The notes beneath the pieces were generated by a model, which was not told where the DNA came from, did no database searches, and saw only the letters and a program-made list of their open reading frames with translations. DNA of 5,659 bases, taken from the NCBI GenBank assembly GCA_022701965.1, contig JAKONL010000559.1, positions 1 to 5,659 on the forward strand. The letters are read 5' to 3'. Position 1 is the first letter of the stretch. Each line of letters begins with the position of its first letter. A program made the position numbers and the translations under genes. This document shows, in pieces, positions 1-5,659 of the stretch. Origin of the DNA: Burkholderiaceae bacterium. Its GTDB lineage: Bacteria > Pseudomonadota > Gammaproteobacteria > Burkholderiales > Burkholderiaceae.

Positions 1-2503
1 CCCGGCGATCCCGCTCCCATCCGGACCACGGCGAATTGCCAGTGTCGAGGCGGTCTGCGACAGACCTCAGATTCCAGTGCGCACCATCGGTGAGCGAGGG
101 CAACTCGTCCCAGACCACGGGCACCGAGATACCCAGCCCGGGTCGCGCGCGGACCGACCAGGCGCTCGCGGTCGTGGCCCCGAAACCATTGCGCAGGTAG
201 TCGACGAACACCTTCCCGATTCGATTCTTCGGACCGCTCTTCGCCACGAAGCGCCCGGGAATGGTGGTTGCGAGATGCTCGACCAGCGACTGCGAGAACG
301 TCTTGACGGTGTCCCAGCCATAGTGCCGGCGGATCGGAATCACCACGTGCAGACCCTTGCCGCCGCTCGTTTTCAGGAAGCCGACGAGGCCGACCTCCTG
401 CAGCAGCGTGCGCACCAGCATCGCCGCCTCCTGCACCGCCGCCCATCCGACGCCTTCGCCCGGGTCGAGGTCGAGCGTCATGCGGTCCGGCCGATCGATG
501 GCAGAGGCGGTGGCATTCCAGGTATGGAACTCGATCACGTTCATCTGCGCGGCCGATGCCAATCCTTCGGCCGAGTCGATCGCCAGCAGCGGTTCGTGAC
601 CAGGGTCGAGCGCCGCGTCGAGCAGTTTCACGCCCGGCATGTCGTTGCCCTTGGCATGCTTCTGAAAGAACAGCTCGCCACCGACGCCGTCCGGTGCGCG
701 CACCAGCGACACCGGCCGGCCGTCGAGATGCGGCAGGATCAGGTCGGCGCATCGCAGGTAGTAGGCCGCCAGCTCCCCCTTCGTCGCGCCGCTTTCCGCG
801 TCGACGACACGCTCGGCATGGCTGATGCGCGGCATCGCCTTCGACTTCGGCTTTGCGGTCTTCTTCGCTTTCGCCGGCTCCGGGCCCTGCCCGGGTTCCA
901 CCGGACGCTCGCGCACGATGTCACCGGCCGGCTTGTCGTTGCGCAATCCCTGGAACACGCCGTGCCGCACCCGCCCGTCCCTCGTCCACCCGCCGAACGC
1001 GACCTCGGCGACCAATCGCGGCTTCACCCAGGTCGCCTTCACGGTCGCAGGCACCCCGGCCCGGCCCGATGCGAACGGAGAACCATCGGATGCCAGCCGG
1101 TCCAGCTTCGCCTTGATGTCCGCCAGGCGAGAGGTGTCGAAGCCAGTGCCGACGTTGCCGCAGTACGCCAGTCCGCCCTCGGCCTCGTCGTCGTGCACGC
1201 CGAGCAGGAGCGCGCCGAAGCCTTCGCGGGTGCCTTTCGGCGCGGTGAAGCCGCCGATCACGAATTCCTGGCGTTGCTGCGTCTTGAGCTTGATCCACTC
1301 CGCCGTCCGTCGCGCGCCGTAGGTCGATCCCTTGCGCTTGCCGATCAGGCCCTCGAAGCCCAGCGTGCTCACCGATTCCAGAAGGTCGCGCGGTGGCGCG
1401 TCGAAGGTCTCGCTGAAACGCAGGCGCGGTGCGTCGTCGTCGCCGAGCAATGTCGAAAGGCGCTGGCGCCGTTCCTCGACCGGCAGTTCGCGCAGATCCT
1501 CGCCGTCGAGAAACAGCAGGTCGAACACCCAGTAGACGATGGAGGCCGTCGACCGGCGGTCGAAGGCATTCTGCAGTGCCTGGAAATCGGGCGCACCGCG
1601 TTCGCCCTGCACCACGATCTCGCCGTCGAGCCACGCCGAACGCAACTTCAGCCGTTCGAGCGCGGTCTCGATCTCGGGCAGCTTGGCGGTCCAGTCGTGG
1701 CCGTTGCGCGTGATGCATCGCACCGTGCCGTTCTCGATCCGCGTCAGCAGGCGGTAGCCGTCGAATTTCAGTTCCCACAGCCAGTCGGCCGGCGTGCCGG
1801 GCGGTTCGGCGGCAAGCGTTGCCAGTTGGGGCGACAGCGTGTCGGGCAGCGTCGACCGCGCCTTCGCCTTGGGACTGGCCCTGGAGGTCTTCGGCTCGCT
1901 CGGCCGAGGTTTCTTCGACGAACCGCCAAGGACGCTGTCGGGCAACGCGTCGAGCACGTCGTAGTCGTCGAGCGTGCGCGCCGCGTCGTCGCGCTCCTTG
2001 ATGAGCAGCCACGGCGGCTGTTTCTCGCCCTTGCCGCGCATCCGCACCAGCGTCCAGCGGCCCTGCAGCTTCTCGCCGTGCAGTTCGAACTTCAGCTTGC
2101 CCGCCGCGAAGGCCTTGCGCGTCGCGACGACGCCGCCTTCGGGCGACCAGTGGCCGCGGTCCCAGACGATCACCGTGCCCGCGCCGTACTGCTTCGGCGG
2201 AATGGTGCCTTCGAAGCTGCCGTACGAGATCGGATGGTCCTCGACCTCGACCGCCATCCGTTTCACGGCCGGGTCGAGGCACGGACCTTTCGGGACGGCC
2301 CAGCTCTTGAGCGTGCCGTCGAATTCCAGCCGGAAGTCGTAGTGGAGACTGCTGGCATGGTGCTTCTGGACCACGAAGGACAGTGCGCCGTCCGGCACTT
2401 CGGCTGCGGCTGCCAAGGGCCTCGGGTCATGCGGCTCCGGCGTCTTGTCGAAATCGCGTTTGCTGCGGTAGGCGGCGAGGGCCGCCCGTGGGGTCGTGGC
2501 CAT
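1..2503 (-). CDS. ligD: LigD, multidomain NHEJ DNA ligase (phosphoesterase-ligase-polymerase), 3' end cut by window edge
   Basis: ATP-dependent DNA ligase of bacterial non-homologous end joining. It works with Ku to process, fill and seal double-strand breaks. The minus frame from ATG 2503 stays open for 834 codons to the window edge. Three domains are visible in order. (1) Residues ~1-190 are the 3'-phosphoesterase, with FVVQKH, LHYDFRLE and VEDHPISY; by alignment to Pseudomonas LigD the active-site set is H48, H54, D56, R58, H90, Y94. (2) Residues ~220-530 are the ligase, with ELKFDGYR (adenylated Lys K246), WVFDLLFLDG, FEGLIGKRKGSTY, EWIKLK, then an OB fold containing GGWTRDGRVRHGVFQGL. 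(3) Residues ~558-834 are the primase-like polymerase, with MTLDLDP (metal ligands D678, D680), KTSGGKGLHVV and VFVDYLRN. Lys/Arg/Pro/Ser-rich linkers join the domains (~193-218 and ~531-558). Pseudomonas LigD is about 840 residues, so only a short C-terminal tail should be missing. ATG 2503 lies 19 bases after the ku stop without a strong Shine-Dalgarno, so coupling to ku translation is plausible. The family call is very secure. Confidence 0.97.
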   Translation of the reverse strand, partial: MATTPRAALAAYRSKRDFDKTPEPHDPRPLAAAAEVPDGALSFVVQKHHASSLHYDFRLEFDGTLKSWAVPKGPCLDPAVKRMAVEVEDHPISYGSFEGTIPPKQYGAGTVIVWDRGHWSPEGGVVATRKAFAAGKLKFELHGEKLQGRWTLVRMRGKGEKQPPWLLIKERDDAARTLDDYDVLDALPDSVLGGSSKKPRPSEPKTSRASPKAKARSTLPDTLSPQLATLAAEPPGTPADWLWELKFDGYRLLTRIENGTVRCITRNGHDWTAKLPEIETALERLKLRSAWLDGEIVVQGERGAPDFQALQNAFDRRSTASIVYWVFDLLFLDGEDLRELPVEERRQRLSTLLGDDDAPRLRFSETFDAPPRDLLESVSTLGFEGLIGKRKGSTYGARRTAEWIKLKTQQRQEFVIGGFTAPKGTREGFGALLLGVHDDEAEGGLAYCGNVGTGFDTSRLADIKAKLDRLASDGSPFASGRAGVPATVKATWVKPRLVAEVAFGGWTRDGRVRHGVFQGLRNDKPAGDIVRERPVEPGQGPEPAKAKKTAKPKSKAMPRISHAERVVDAESGATKGELAAYYLRCADLILPHLDGRPVSLVRAPDGVGGELFFQKHAKGNDMPGVKLLDAALDPGHEPLLAIDSAEGLASAAQMNVIEFHTWNATASAIDRPDRMTLDLDPGEGVGWAAVQEAAMLVRTLLQEVGLVGFLKTSGGKGLHVVIPIRRHYGWDTVKTFSQSLVEHLATTIPGRFVAKSGPKNRIGKVFVDYLRNGFGATTASAWSVRARPGLGISVPVVWDELPSLTDGAHWNLRSVADRLDTGNSPWSGWERDRR

Positions 2504-2522
2504 GGCCGGACTGACCGCCGCC

Positions 2523-3590
2523 TCAGGCCGCGCGGCGACGTGGCGGCGATTTCGCGGCCGGCGCCGCAGCGGACTTCGCAGGTTTCCCGGTCTTGCCCGG
2601 TCCGGACCGCTTGGCCGGCGCCTCGCGCTTCGCGGCGGTCTTCGCTGCCGTCTTCGCTGTCTTCGCAGCCGTCTTCGCAGCACCGGCGCGACCCGCCTTC
2701 TTCGGCGTCGGAGCGGCTTTGCCGTCTTCGCCATCGCCGTCGTCTCCGGCGGGCGACGCCGTGGCCTTGCCGCCCTTGCGCAGGCTGCGCTGCAGGAGTT
2801 CGGTCAGGTCGAGGATCTTCGCGCTGCCCTTGGCCGTCTCGTCGACCTCCTCCAGCGGCGACACGGCTTCGGTCTCGCCAGCCTCGATCTTGTGGTCGAC
2901 CAGCTTCATGATCTCGTCCTTGAACGAATCCTTGAACTCGTCCGGATTCCACTCCGAGCTCATGTCGGCCACGAGGTCGCCAGCCATCTTCAGTTCGCGA
3001 TCGGAGAGCCCGGCGGCCTTGGCGCCTTCGGCCGGCAGCGGCAGGTCCTTCCAGGGACGGATGTCCGCGCCCCAGCGCAGCAGGTTGAGCACCAGGCCCG
3101 GGCCGCTCGGCACCAGCACGGCCAGATGCTGCTTGGTCTGGATCACCACGCGCGCGACGCCGACGCGGCCGCTGCGCTGCAGGGTCTCGCGCAGCAACGC
3201 ATAGACCTTGGCGCCCTTGTTGATCGGCGCCACGTAGTAGGGCCGCTCCAGGAAGACGAACGGGATGCTGTCGGCCGGCACGAAGGTCTCGATCTCGATC
3301 GTCTGCGTCGTCTTGGGATACGCCGCGGCGATCTCGGCGTCGGTCAGGACGACGTACTGGCCGTCCTCGTACTCGATGCCCTTGACGATCTGTTCGCGCG
3401 GGATTTCCTTGCCGGTCTTCTTGTTGATGCGCCTGTAGCCGACCGGGTCCATGGACCGCTTGTCGAGCCAGTCGAAGTCGACGCTGTGGTCGGACGTCGC
3501 CGAATACAGGCCGACCGGGATGTGCACCAGCCCGAAGCTGATGGCACCCTTCCAGAGCACGCGCGGTGCGGGGGTCGAATGGCTGGGCAT
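2523..3590 (-). CDS. ku: Ku, DNA end-binding protein of NHEJ
   Basis: Homodimeric ring protein that threads onto broken DNA ends and recruits and stimulates LigD. The product has 355 residues. The N-terminus LWKGAISFGLVHIPVGLYSA (residues 12-31) is the hallmark of bacterial Ku. It is followed by GYRRINKKTGKEI, IVKGIEYEDGQYVVLTDAEI, FLERPYYVAPINKGAKVYALL and KQHLAVLVP, all conserved in the Ku beta-barrel core (to about residue 235). Residues ~255-272 (AKILDLTELLQRSLRKG) match the conserved helix just after the core, which in other bacteria belongs to the minimal C-terminal region. The remaining ~83 residues are an acidic stretch (DDGDGEDG, 283-290) and then a Lys/Ala/Pro/Arg-rich basic tail with a KTAAK-type repeat, ending PRRRAA. 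ATG 3590 is chosen because it starts just before the conserved N-terminus and has GGAGG nine bases upstream; the frame stays open further upstream, but that part reads as out-of-frame metallohydrolase gene. It precedes ligD in the same direction and probably shares its transcript. Confidence 0.97.
   Translation of the reverse strand: MPSHSTPAPRVLWKGAISFGLVHIPVGLYSATSDHSVDFDWLDKRSMDPVGYRRINKKTGKEIPREQIVKGIEYEDGQYVVLTDAEIAAAYPKTTQTIEIETFVPADSIPFVFLERPYYVAPINKGAKVYALLRETLQRSGRVGVARVVIQTKQHLAVLVPSGPGLVLNLLRWGADIRPWKDLPLPAEGAKAAGLSDRELKMAGDLVADMSSEWNPDEFKDSFKDEIMKLVDHKIEAGETEAVSPLEEVDETAKGSAKILDLTELLQRSLRKGGKATASPAGDDGDGEDGKAAPTPKKAGRAGAAKTAAKTAKTAAKTAAKREAPAKRSGPGKTGKPAKSAAAPAAKSPPRRRAA
2628..2681 (-). 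repeat. KTAAK-type tandem repeat encoding the basic tail of Ku
   Basis: Ku residues 304-321 read AAKTAAKTAKTAAKTAAK. On the plus strand this is a run of near-identical GTCTTCGC(A/T)GCC units, with one unit a codon shorter. Evenly spaced lysines among alanines resemble histone H1-like tails and suggest non-specific DNA binding. Tandem units of this kind can change length by slippage or recombination, so the tail length may differ between strains (inference). Confidence 0.75.
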
Positions 3591-3599
3591 GGGGTTGTT

Positions 3600-3604
3600 C
3601 CTCC
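3600..3604 (-). promoter_or_regulatory. Ribosome binding site of ku
   Basis: The plus-strand CCTCC reads GGAGG on the minus strand, nine bases before ATG 3590. It fixes the ku start against the longer open frame upstream. The 62-base gap to the preceding gene shows no convincing -35/-10 pair or terminator hairpin by eye, which fits read-through from upstream but does not prove it. Confidence 0.8.
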
Positions 3605-3652
3605 GATACGGCAAGCTAGCGCCGCCCCCGGTCCGCCCCTGTAGGAACGCGC

Positions 3653-4678
3653 CTAGATCTCGGCATCCGCCGGCGGCCGGCCCAGGTCGCGCTCGCTCGC
3701 CACGGCGAAGTAGAACCACTCGGTACCCAGCGACGCGGTCGCGTTCGGGAAGATCAGGAAGCCGTCCCGTTCGGCATGCAGCATCGTGCCGTCGGCCCGC
3801 ATTCCGATGGGCTCGCCGCGCGAGACGGCATCGAAGGTCGACCACTCGCGCACGAAGCTGTCCCCCTCGTCCAGCCGGTCGACCACGCTCACCAGGCGCA
3901 GCAGCGCGGGATGCACAGGCGATGGCGTGCCCTCGGGCACCTCGACCATGCCGAGCAGACGCAGCGCGGCGTGGATGGCGCGATGCGCCACGTCCGGCGC
4001 GGCGGGGTCGCGGTGCTGCCCGCATTCGAGCGTGACGCCATAGCCGCCCTTGCTGCGCATGTACTCGTTGGTCCCCCAGCCGAAGGCCAGCGCGGCGCTG
4101 TCGGCCGTGGCACCGCCGGCGCGCTGCGCGAGGCTCGCCGCGTAGATCTCGAGCCAGCCCTCGACCACGCGCGAGGTGCCGATATGGAGCGCCAGCAGCC
4201 CCTCCTCCGCGGCGCGCGAGAATGGCTCCAGCGGGCCGGCGTTGTCGCGCGGGCCGATCATCGCGAACGCCTCGCCCTGGCTGGTGAAGGAGTGCAGGTC
4301 GAGCAGCACGTCGTGCCGGTCGAGCAGCGGGCACAGCAGGTTGGTGATGCGGTCCTCGTAGTCGGCGGGCACCTCGCTCGGGCGGAAGGTGCGGTTCAGG
4401 TTGCGCTCGCCTTCGCGCTGCTTCAGCTGCCGGGCCAGCGGATTGGCCACCGGCACCATGGTCAGCTGCCCGCGCCGCAGGCGCAGGGTACCGCCGTCGA
4501 GCTCGGCGAGCGTGCGTTCGATGCCCACGGTGCCGCAGGTCTCGTCGCCGTGGATGCCGCCCAGCACGATCAGCCGCGGTCCGGGCTCGACAGCCGCGTA
4601 GGCATGGATGCGCAAGGTGTTCGCGAGGGCCGGGTCGCGCGGATTGTCGAGGCCTTGAGAGGTGGAGGGGGAAGCCAT
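3653..4678 (-). CDS. Succinylglutamate desuccinylase/aspartoacylase family zinc hydrolase
   Basis: A 341-residue zinc carboxypeptidase-like enzyme of the AstE/AspA family, which removes acyl groups from N-acyl amino acids. Visible signatures: GGIHGDETCG (residues 40-49), giving zinc ligands H43 and E46; LLDLHS (125-130), giving the third ligand H129; ERNLNRTF (91-98), matching the Asn-Arg substrate-binding motif; and GGYGVTLECGQH (211-222), whose E218 is at the position of the catalytic glutamate. A C-terminal domain of about 90 residues follows (RLVSVVDRLDEGDSF ... DGTMLHAERDGFLIFPN), of the beta-type that caps the active site in this family. No signal peptide or membrane segment is seen, so it is probably cytoplasmic. 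ATG 4678 (MASPST) is preferred, with a weak AGGA nine bases upstream; a start at 4765 would overlap the divergent gene and its ribosome binding site. No arginine-catabolism (ast) genes lie nearby, so the true substrate is unknown and astE is not assigned. It is followed by ku after 62 bases on the same strand. Confidence 0.9.
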   Translation of the reverse strand: MASPSTSQGLDNPRDPALANTLRIHAYAAVEPGPRLIVLGGIHGDETCGTVGIERTLAELDGGTLRLRRGQLTMVPVANPLARQLKQREGERNLNRTFRPSEVPADYEDRITNLLCPLLDRHDVLLDLHSFTSQGEAFAMIGPRDNAGPLEPFSRAAEEGLLALHIGTSRVVEGWLEIYAASLAQRAGGATADSAALAFGWGTNEYMRSKGGYGVTLECGQHRDPAAPDVAHRAIHAALRLLGMVEVPEGTPSPVHPALLRLVSVVDRLDEGDSFVREWSTFDAVSRGEPIGMRADGTMLHAERDGFLIFPNATASLGTEWFYFAVASERDLGRPPADAEI

Positions 4679-4763
4679 CGCCGACGATCCTACAGGCAGC
4701 GGCTGGCCGTTCCTACCGGTACTGTCGGCTCCCGTATCGATAAGAAAACACCAAGGAGACCCC
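4679..4763. promoter_or_regulatory. Divergent intergenic region with two 8-bp palindromes
   Basis: These 85 bases separate the minus-strand metallohydrolase-ku-ligD genes from the plus-strand small gene, so both promoters should lie here or overlap the gene starts. It holds two perfect 8-base palindromes, TACCGGTA (4714-4721) and TATCGATA (4735-4742), with centres 21 bases apart, about two helical turns. TATCGATAAG is locally AT-rich and could serve as a -10 region for the plus-strand gene, but no good -35 element is correctly spaced. No known operator is recognised, including no LexA-type CTG-N10-CAG box. Confidence 0.4.
4753..4758 (+). promoter_or_regulatory. Ribosome binding site of the small hydrophilic protein gene
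   Basis: AAGGAG lies five bases before ATG 4764, a strong Shine-Dalgarno match. It selects the internal ATG (MTDQNH) over the in-frame ATG at 4662, which would add 34 residues of unlike composition and overlap the divergent gene. Confidence 0.8.
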
Positions 4764-5108
4764 ATGACCGATCAGAACCACGACCAAGACCAAGGACAGA
4801 ACCAGAACCCCGGCCGGAAGTCCGGACTGCAGGAGAACAGCGCAGGCACGCCGCAACCCCGTCCCTCCCAGCCCGCGACGGAACCCGCGAAGAACGGCGA
4901 GGACGGCCACACCAAGGTCGAGCAGGACGGCGACACCGCACCACGCCTGCCGCATGAGCGCGACCAGTCGGCCGACAGCCAGAAGCATCCGGGCGGTGAA
5001 GCCACCGAAGTCGGCAAGCAGGCATTCAAGGACACGCAGAGCGAGTCCGTCGACACCGATCGCGCACCGGTCACGGACAAGGTCTACAACGAGAAGCTCA
5101 AGCGTTGA
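4764..5108 (+). CDS. Small hydrophilic, probably disordered protein of unknown function
   Basis: A 114-residue protein with no recognised domain. It has no Cys, Trp or Ile, one Phe and one Tyr, and is dominated by Gln, Asp, Glu, Pro, Gly, Asn, Lys and Thr; no signal peptide or membrane segment is visible. The first ~17 residues are a DQ/NQ low-complexity stretch and residues 28-42 are Pro-rich. The second half looks more constrained: LPHERDQS (62-69), ADSQ (70-73), VGKQAFKD (83-90) and VDTDRAPVTDKVYN (96-109). From memory, small uncharacterised proteins of beta- and gammaproteobacteria carry a similar LPHERD...DSQ...KQA..D...VDTDR pattern, which supports a real conserved gene; this was not searched. 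The strong ribosome binding site agrees. Composition resembles desiccation or stress hydrophilins, but that is resemblance only. It is divergent from the NHEJ genes and its stop is one base from the stop of the convergent oxidoreductase. Confidence 0.8.
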   Translation: MTDQNHDQDQGQNQNPGRKSGLQENSAGTPQPRPSQPATEPAKNGEDGHTKVEQDGDTAPRLPHERDQSADSQKHPGGEATEVGKQAFKDTQSESVDTDRAPVTDKVYNEKLKR

Positions 5109-5112
5109 GTCA
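5106..5112. other. Convergent stop codons within the palindrome TGAGTCA
   Basis: The plus-strand TGA (5106-5108) and the minus-strand TGA (read as TCA, 5110-5112) sit one base apart, together forming TGAGTCA. There is no intergenic room for a dedicated terminator, so any termination signal for one gene must lie inside the other, and transcripts may overlap at their 3' ends. No hairpin followed by a T-run is evident on either side. Confidence 0.9.
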
Positions 5113-5659
5113 CAGCGCGCCGTCGAGCAGCCGGTACCAGCCGAGCACCGCGGCGATGTAGAAGCGGCGCAGCCCGTGCAGCGGGAACGGCTTGATCGGC
5201 GACGGCGCGACGGGCAGCGCCGCGACGTCGTCATCGACCACGCGATCGGCCAGCGCGCGGCCCATCCGGGTCTGGAGCCCCACGCCGCGCCCCTGGCAGC
5301 CGATGTCGATCGTCAGCCCCGGAGCCGGCTCATGGACGTGCGGCAGGTAGTCCCGCGTCACGGCCAGATGACCGCACCAGCGATAGGCGATGGGCACGCG
5401 CGCGGCCTGCGGGAACAGCCTGGCGACGACGCCTTCGAGTTGCGCCCAGTCCGACGGGTCGCGTGGCTCCGAGAACGTGCCGCGTCCGCCCATGAGCAGG
5501 CGACCCTGGTGGTCCAGCCGGTAGTACAGCAACAGCCGTCGGGCATCCGAACACACCTGGCCTTCCGGCAGGATGGTGCGGCGAAGGTCGGCGGGCAGCG
5601 ATTCGGTCGCGATCTGGAACGAGTTCGCGTCGATGATCGTGCGCCGCAGCCCGGGCCAC
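5110..5659 (-). CDS. FAD-dependent amine/amino-acid oxidoreductase (DAO fold, OrdL/PuuB-like), C-terminal part
   Basis: The C-terminal 182 residues of a flavoprotein of the DadA/glycine-oxidase (DAO) superfamily, closest in style to OrdL/PuuB (gamma-glutamylputrescine oxidase-like) proteins. These oxidise amine or amino-acid C-N bonds with FAD and usually have about 430 residues. Visible in order: the FQIATESLPADLRRTILPEG strand typical of the substrate domain; LLLYYRLDHQGRLLMGGRG, the conserved (Y/F)R..-DGRLL-GGR block; YRWCGHLAVTRDYLPHV, with the Trp-x-Gly and D-x-x-P positions of the family; and IDIGCQGRGVGLQTRMGRAL, the C-terminal FAD-contacting glycine segment. It ends FYIAAVLGWYRLLDGAL. 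The N-terminal half, with the Rossmann GxGxxG nucleotide-binding motif, lies outside the window. A GTG at 5556 is internal, because the conserved family sequence continues upstream of it to the edge. The substrate cannot be told from this part. Confidence 0.9.
   Translation of the reverse strand, partial: WPGLRRTIIDANSFQIATESLPADLRRTILPEGQVCSDARRLLLYYRLDHQGRLLMGGRGTFSEPRDPSDWAQLEGVVARLFPQAARVPIAYRWCGHLAVTRDYLPHVHEPAPGLTIDIGCQGRGVGLQTRMGRALADRVVDDDVAALPVAPSPIKPFPLHGLRRFYIAAVLGWYRLLDGAL

Noticed and set aside
921..2282. A 453-codon minus-strand open frame inside ligD.
   Set aside because: It is shifted relative to the true LigD frame, and its Arg-rich translation lacks any ligase motif. The true frame, open from 2503 to the edge, carries all conserved motifs without interruption, so it is not evidence of a frameshift.
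77..2911. A 944-codon plus-strand open frame spanning ligD and the end of ku.
   Set aside because: Over ligD it runs in exact codon-mirror register (codon position 2 opposite position 2), so it stays open simply because ligD avoids TTA, CTA and TCA codons. Its translation is Arg/Gln/His-rich with no recognisable domain, while the minus strand holds clear LigD and Ku motifs.
2496..3644. A 382-codon plus-strand open frame opposite ku.
   Set aside because: It is the codon-mirror frame of ku, has no recognisable motif, and is explained by the same codon bias.
3605..3652. A possible terminator or separate promoter between the metallohydrolase and ku.
   Set aside because: The stretch is GC-rich, but I find no convincing stem followed by a T-run and no correctly spaced -35/-10 pair on the minus strand.
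3776..4957. A 393-codon plus-strand open frame opposite the metallohydrolase, running into the small gene.
   Set aside because: It is the codon-mirror frame of the metallohydrolase and then runs out of frame across the small gene's ribosome binding site and coding region.
4713..5234. A 173-codon minus-strand open frame opposite the small hydrophilic gene, with Val/Leu-rich segments that look membrane-like.
   Set aside because: The hydrophobic runs are the mirror of GAC/CAG/AAC codons in the small gene. It overlaps the convergent oxidoreductase out of frame, and the plus-strand gene has the better ribosome binding site and more specific motifs.
5330..5659. A 109-codon minus-strand open frame at the right edge.
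   Set aside because: It overlaps the oxidoreductase in another frame, and only the oxidoreductase frame shows family-conserved sequence through to the edge.

Overview
The window comes from a very GC-rich bacterial chromosome. Codon third positions are almost all G or C, and TTA, CTA and TCA codons are nearly absent, so long open frames appear opposite every real gene. The gene content (Ku plus a phosphoesterase-ligase-polymerase LigD of the Pseudomonas type, and an OrdL/PuuB-like FAD oxidoreductase) suggests a proteobacterium, perhaps a Lysobacter-like xanthomonad or a Burkholderiales relative. This placement is inferred from protein style and is not certain.

Layout from right to left on the minus strand: a zinc-dependent succinylglutamate desuccinylase/aspartoacylase-family protein (4678 to 3653), then Ku (3590 to 2523), then LigD (2503 to beyond position 1). 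The three genes point the same way with gaps of 62 and 19 bases and may form one transcript. Ku and LigD together make the two-component bacterial non-homologous end-joining (NHEJ) system: Ku holds broken DNA ends, and LigD trims, fills and seals them. LigD is read here for 834 codons without interruption, and only its last few residues should lie outside the window.

On the plus strand, an 85-base divergent intergenic region leads to a 114-residue, strongly hydrophilic, probably disordered protein of unknown function (4764-5108). It meets, stop codon to stop codon with one base between, the C-terminal part of an FAD-dependent amine/amino-acid oxidoreductase coming in from the right edge on the minus strand (5659 to 5110).

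The window is densely coding: no gene-free stretch exceeds 85 bases. I see no RNA gene, mobile element, CRISPR array or convincing intrinsic terminator. I did not find a clearly new system. The points most worth a second look are the small disordered protein divergent from the NHEJ genes, the Lys/Ala repeat tail of Ku, the metallohydrolase next to an NHEJ pair, and a pair of short palindromes in the divergent promoter region.
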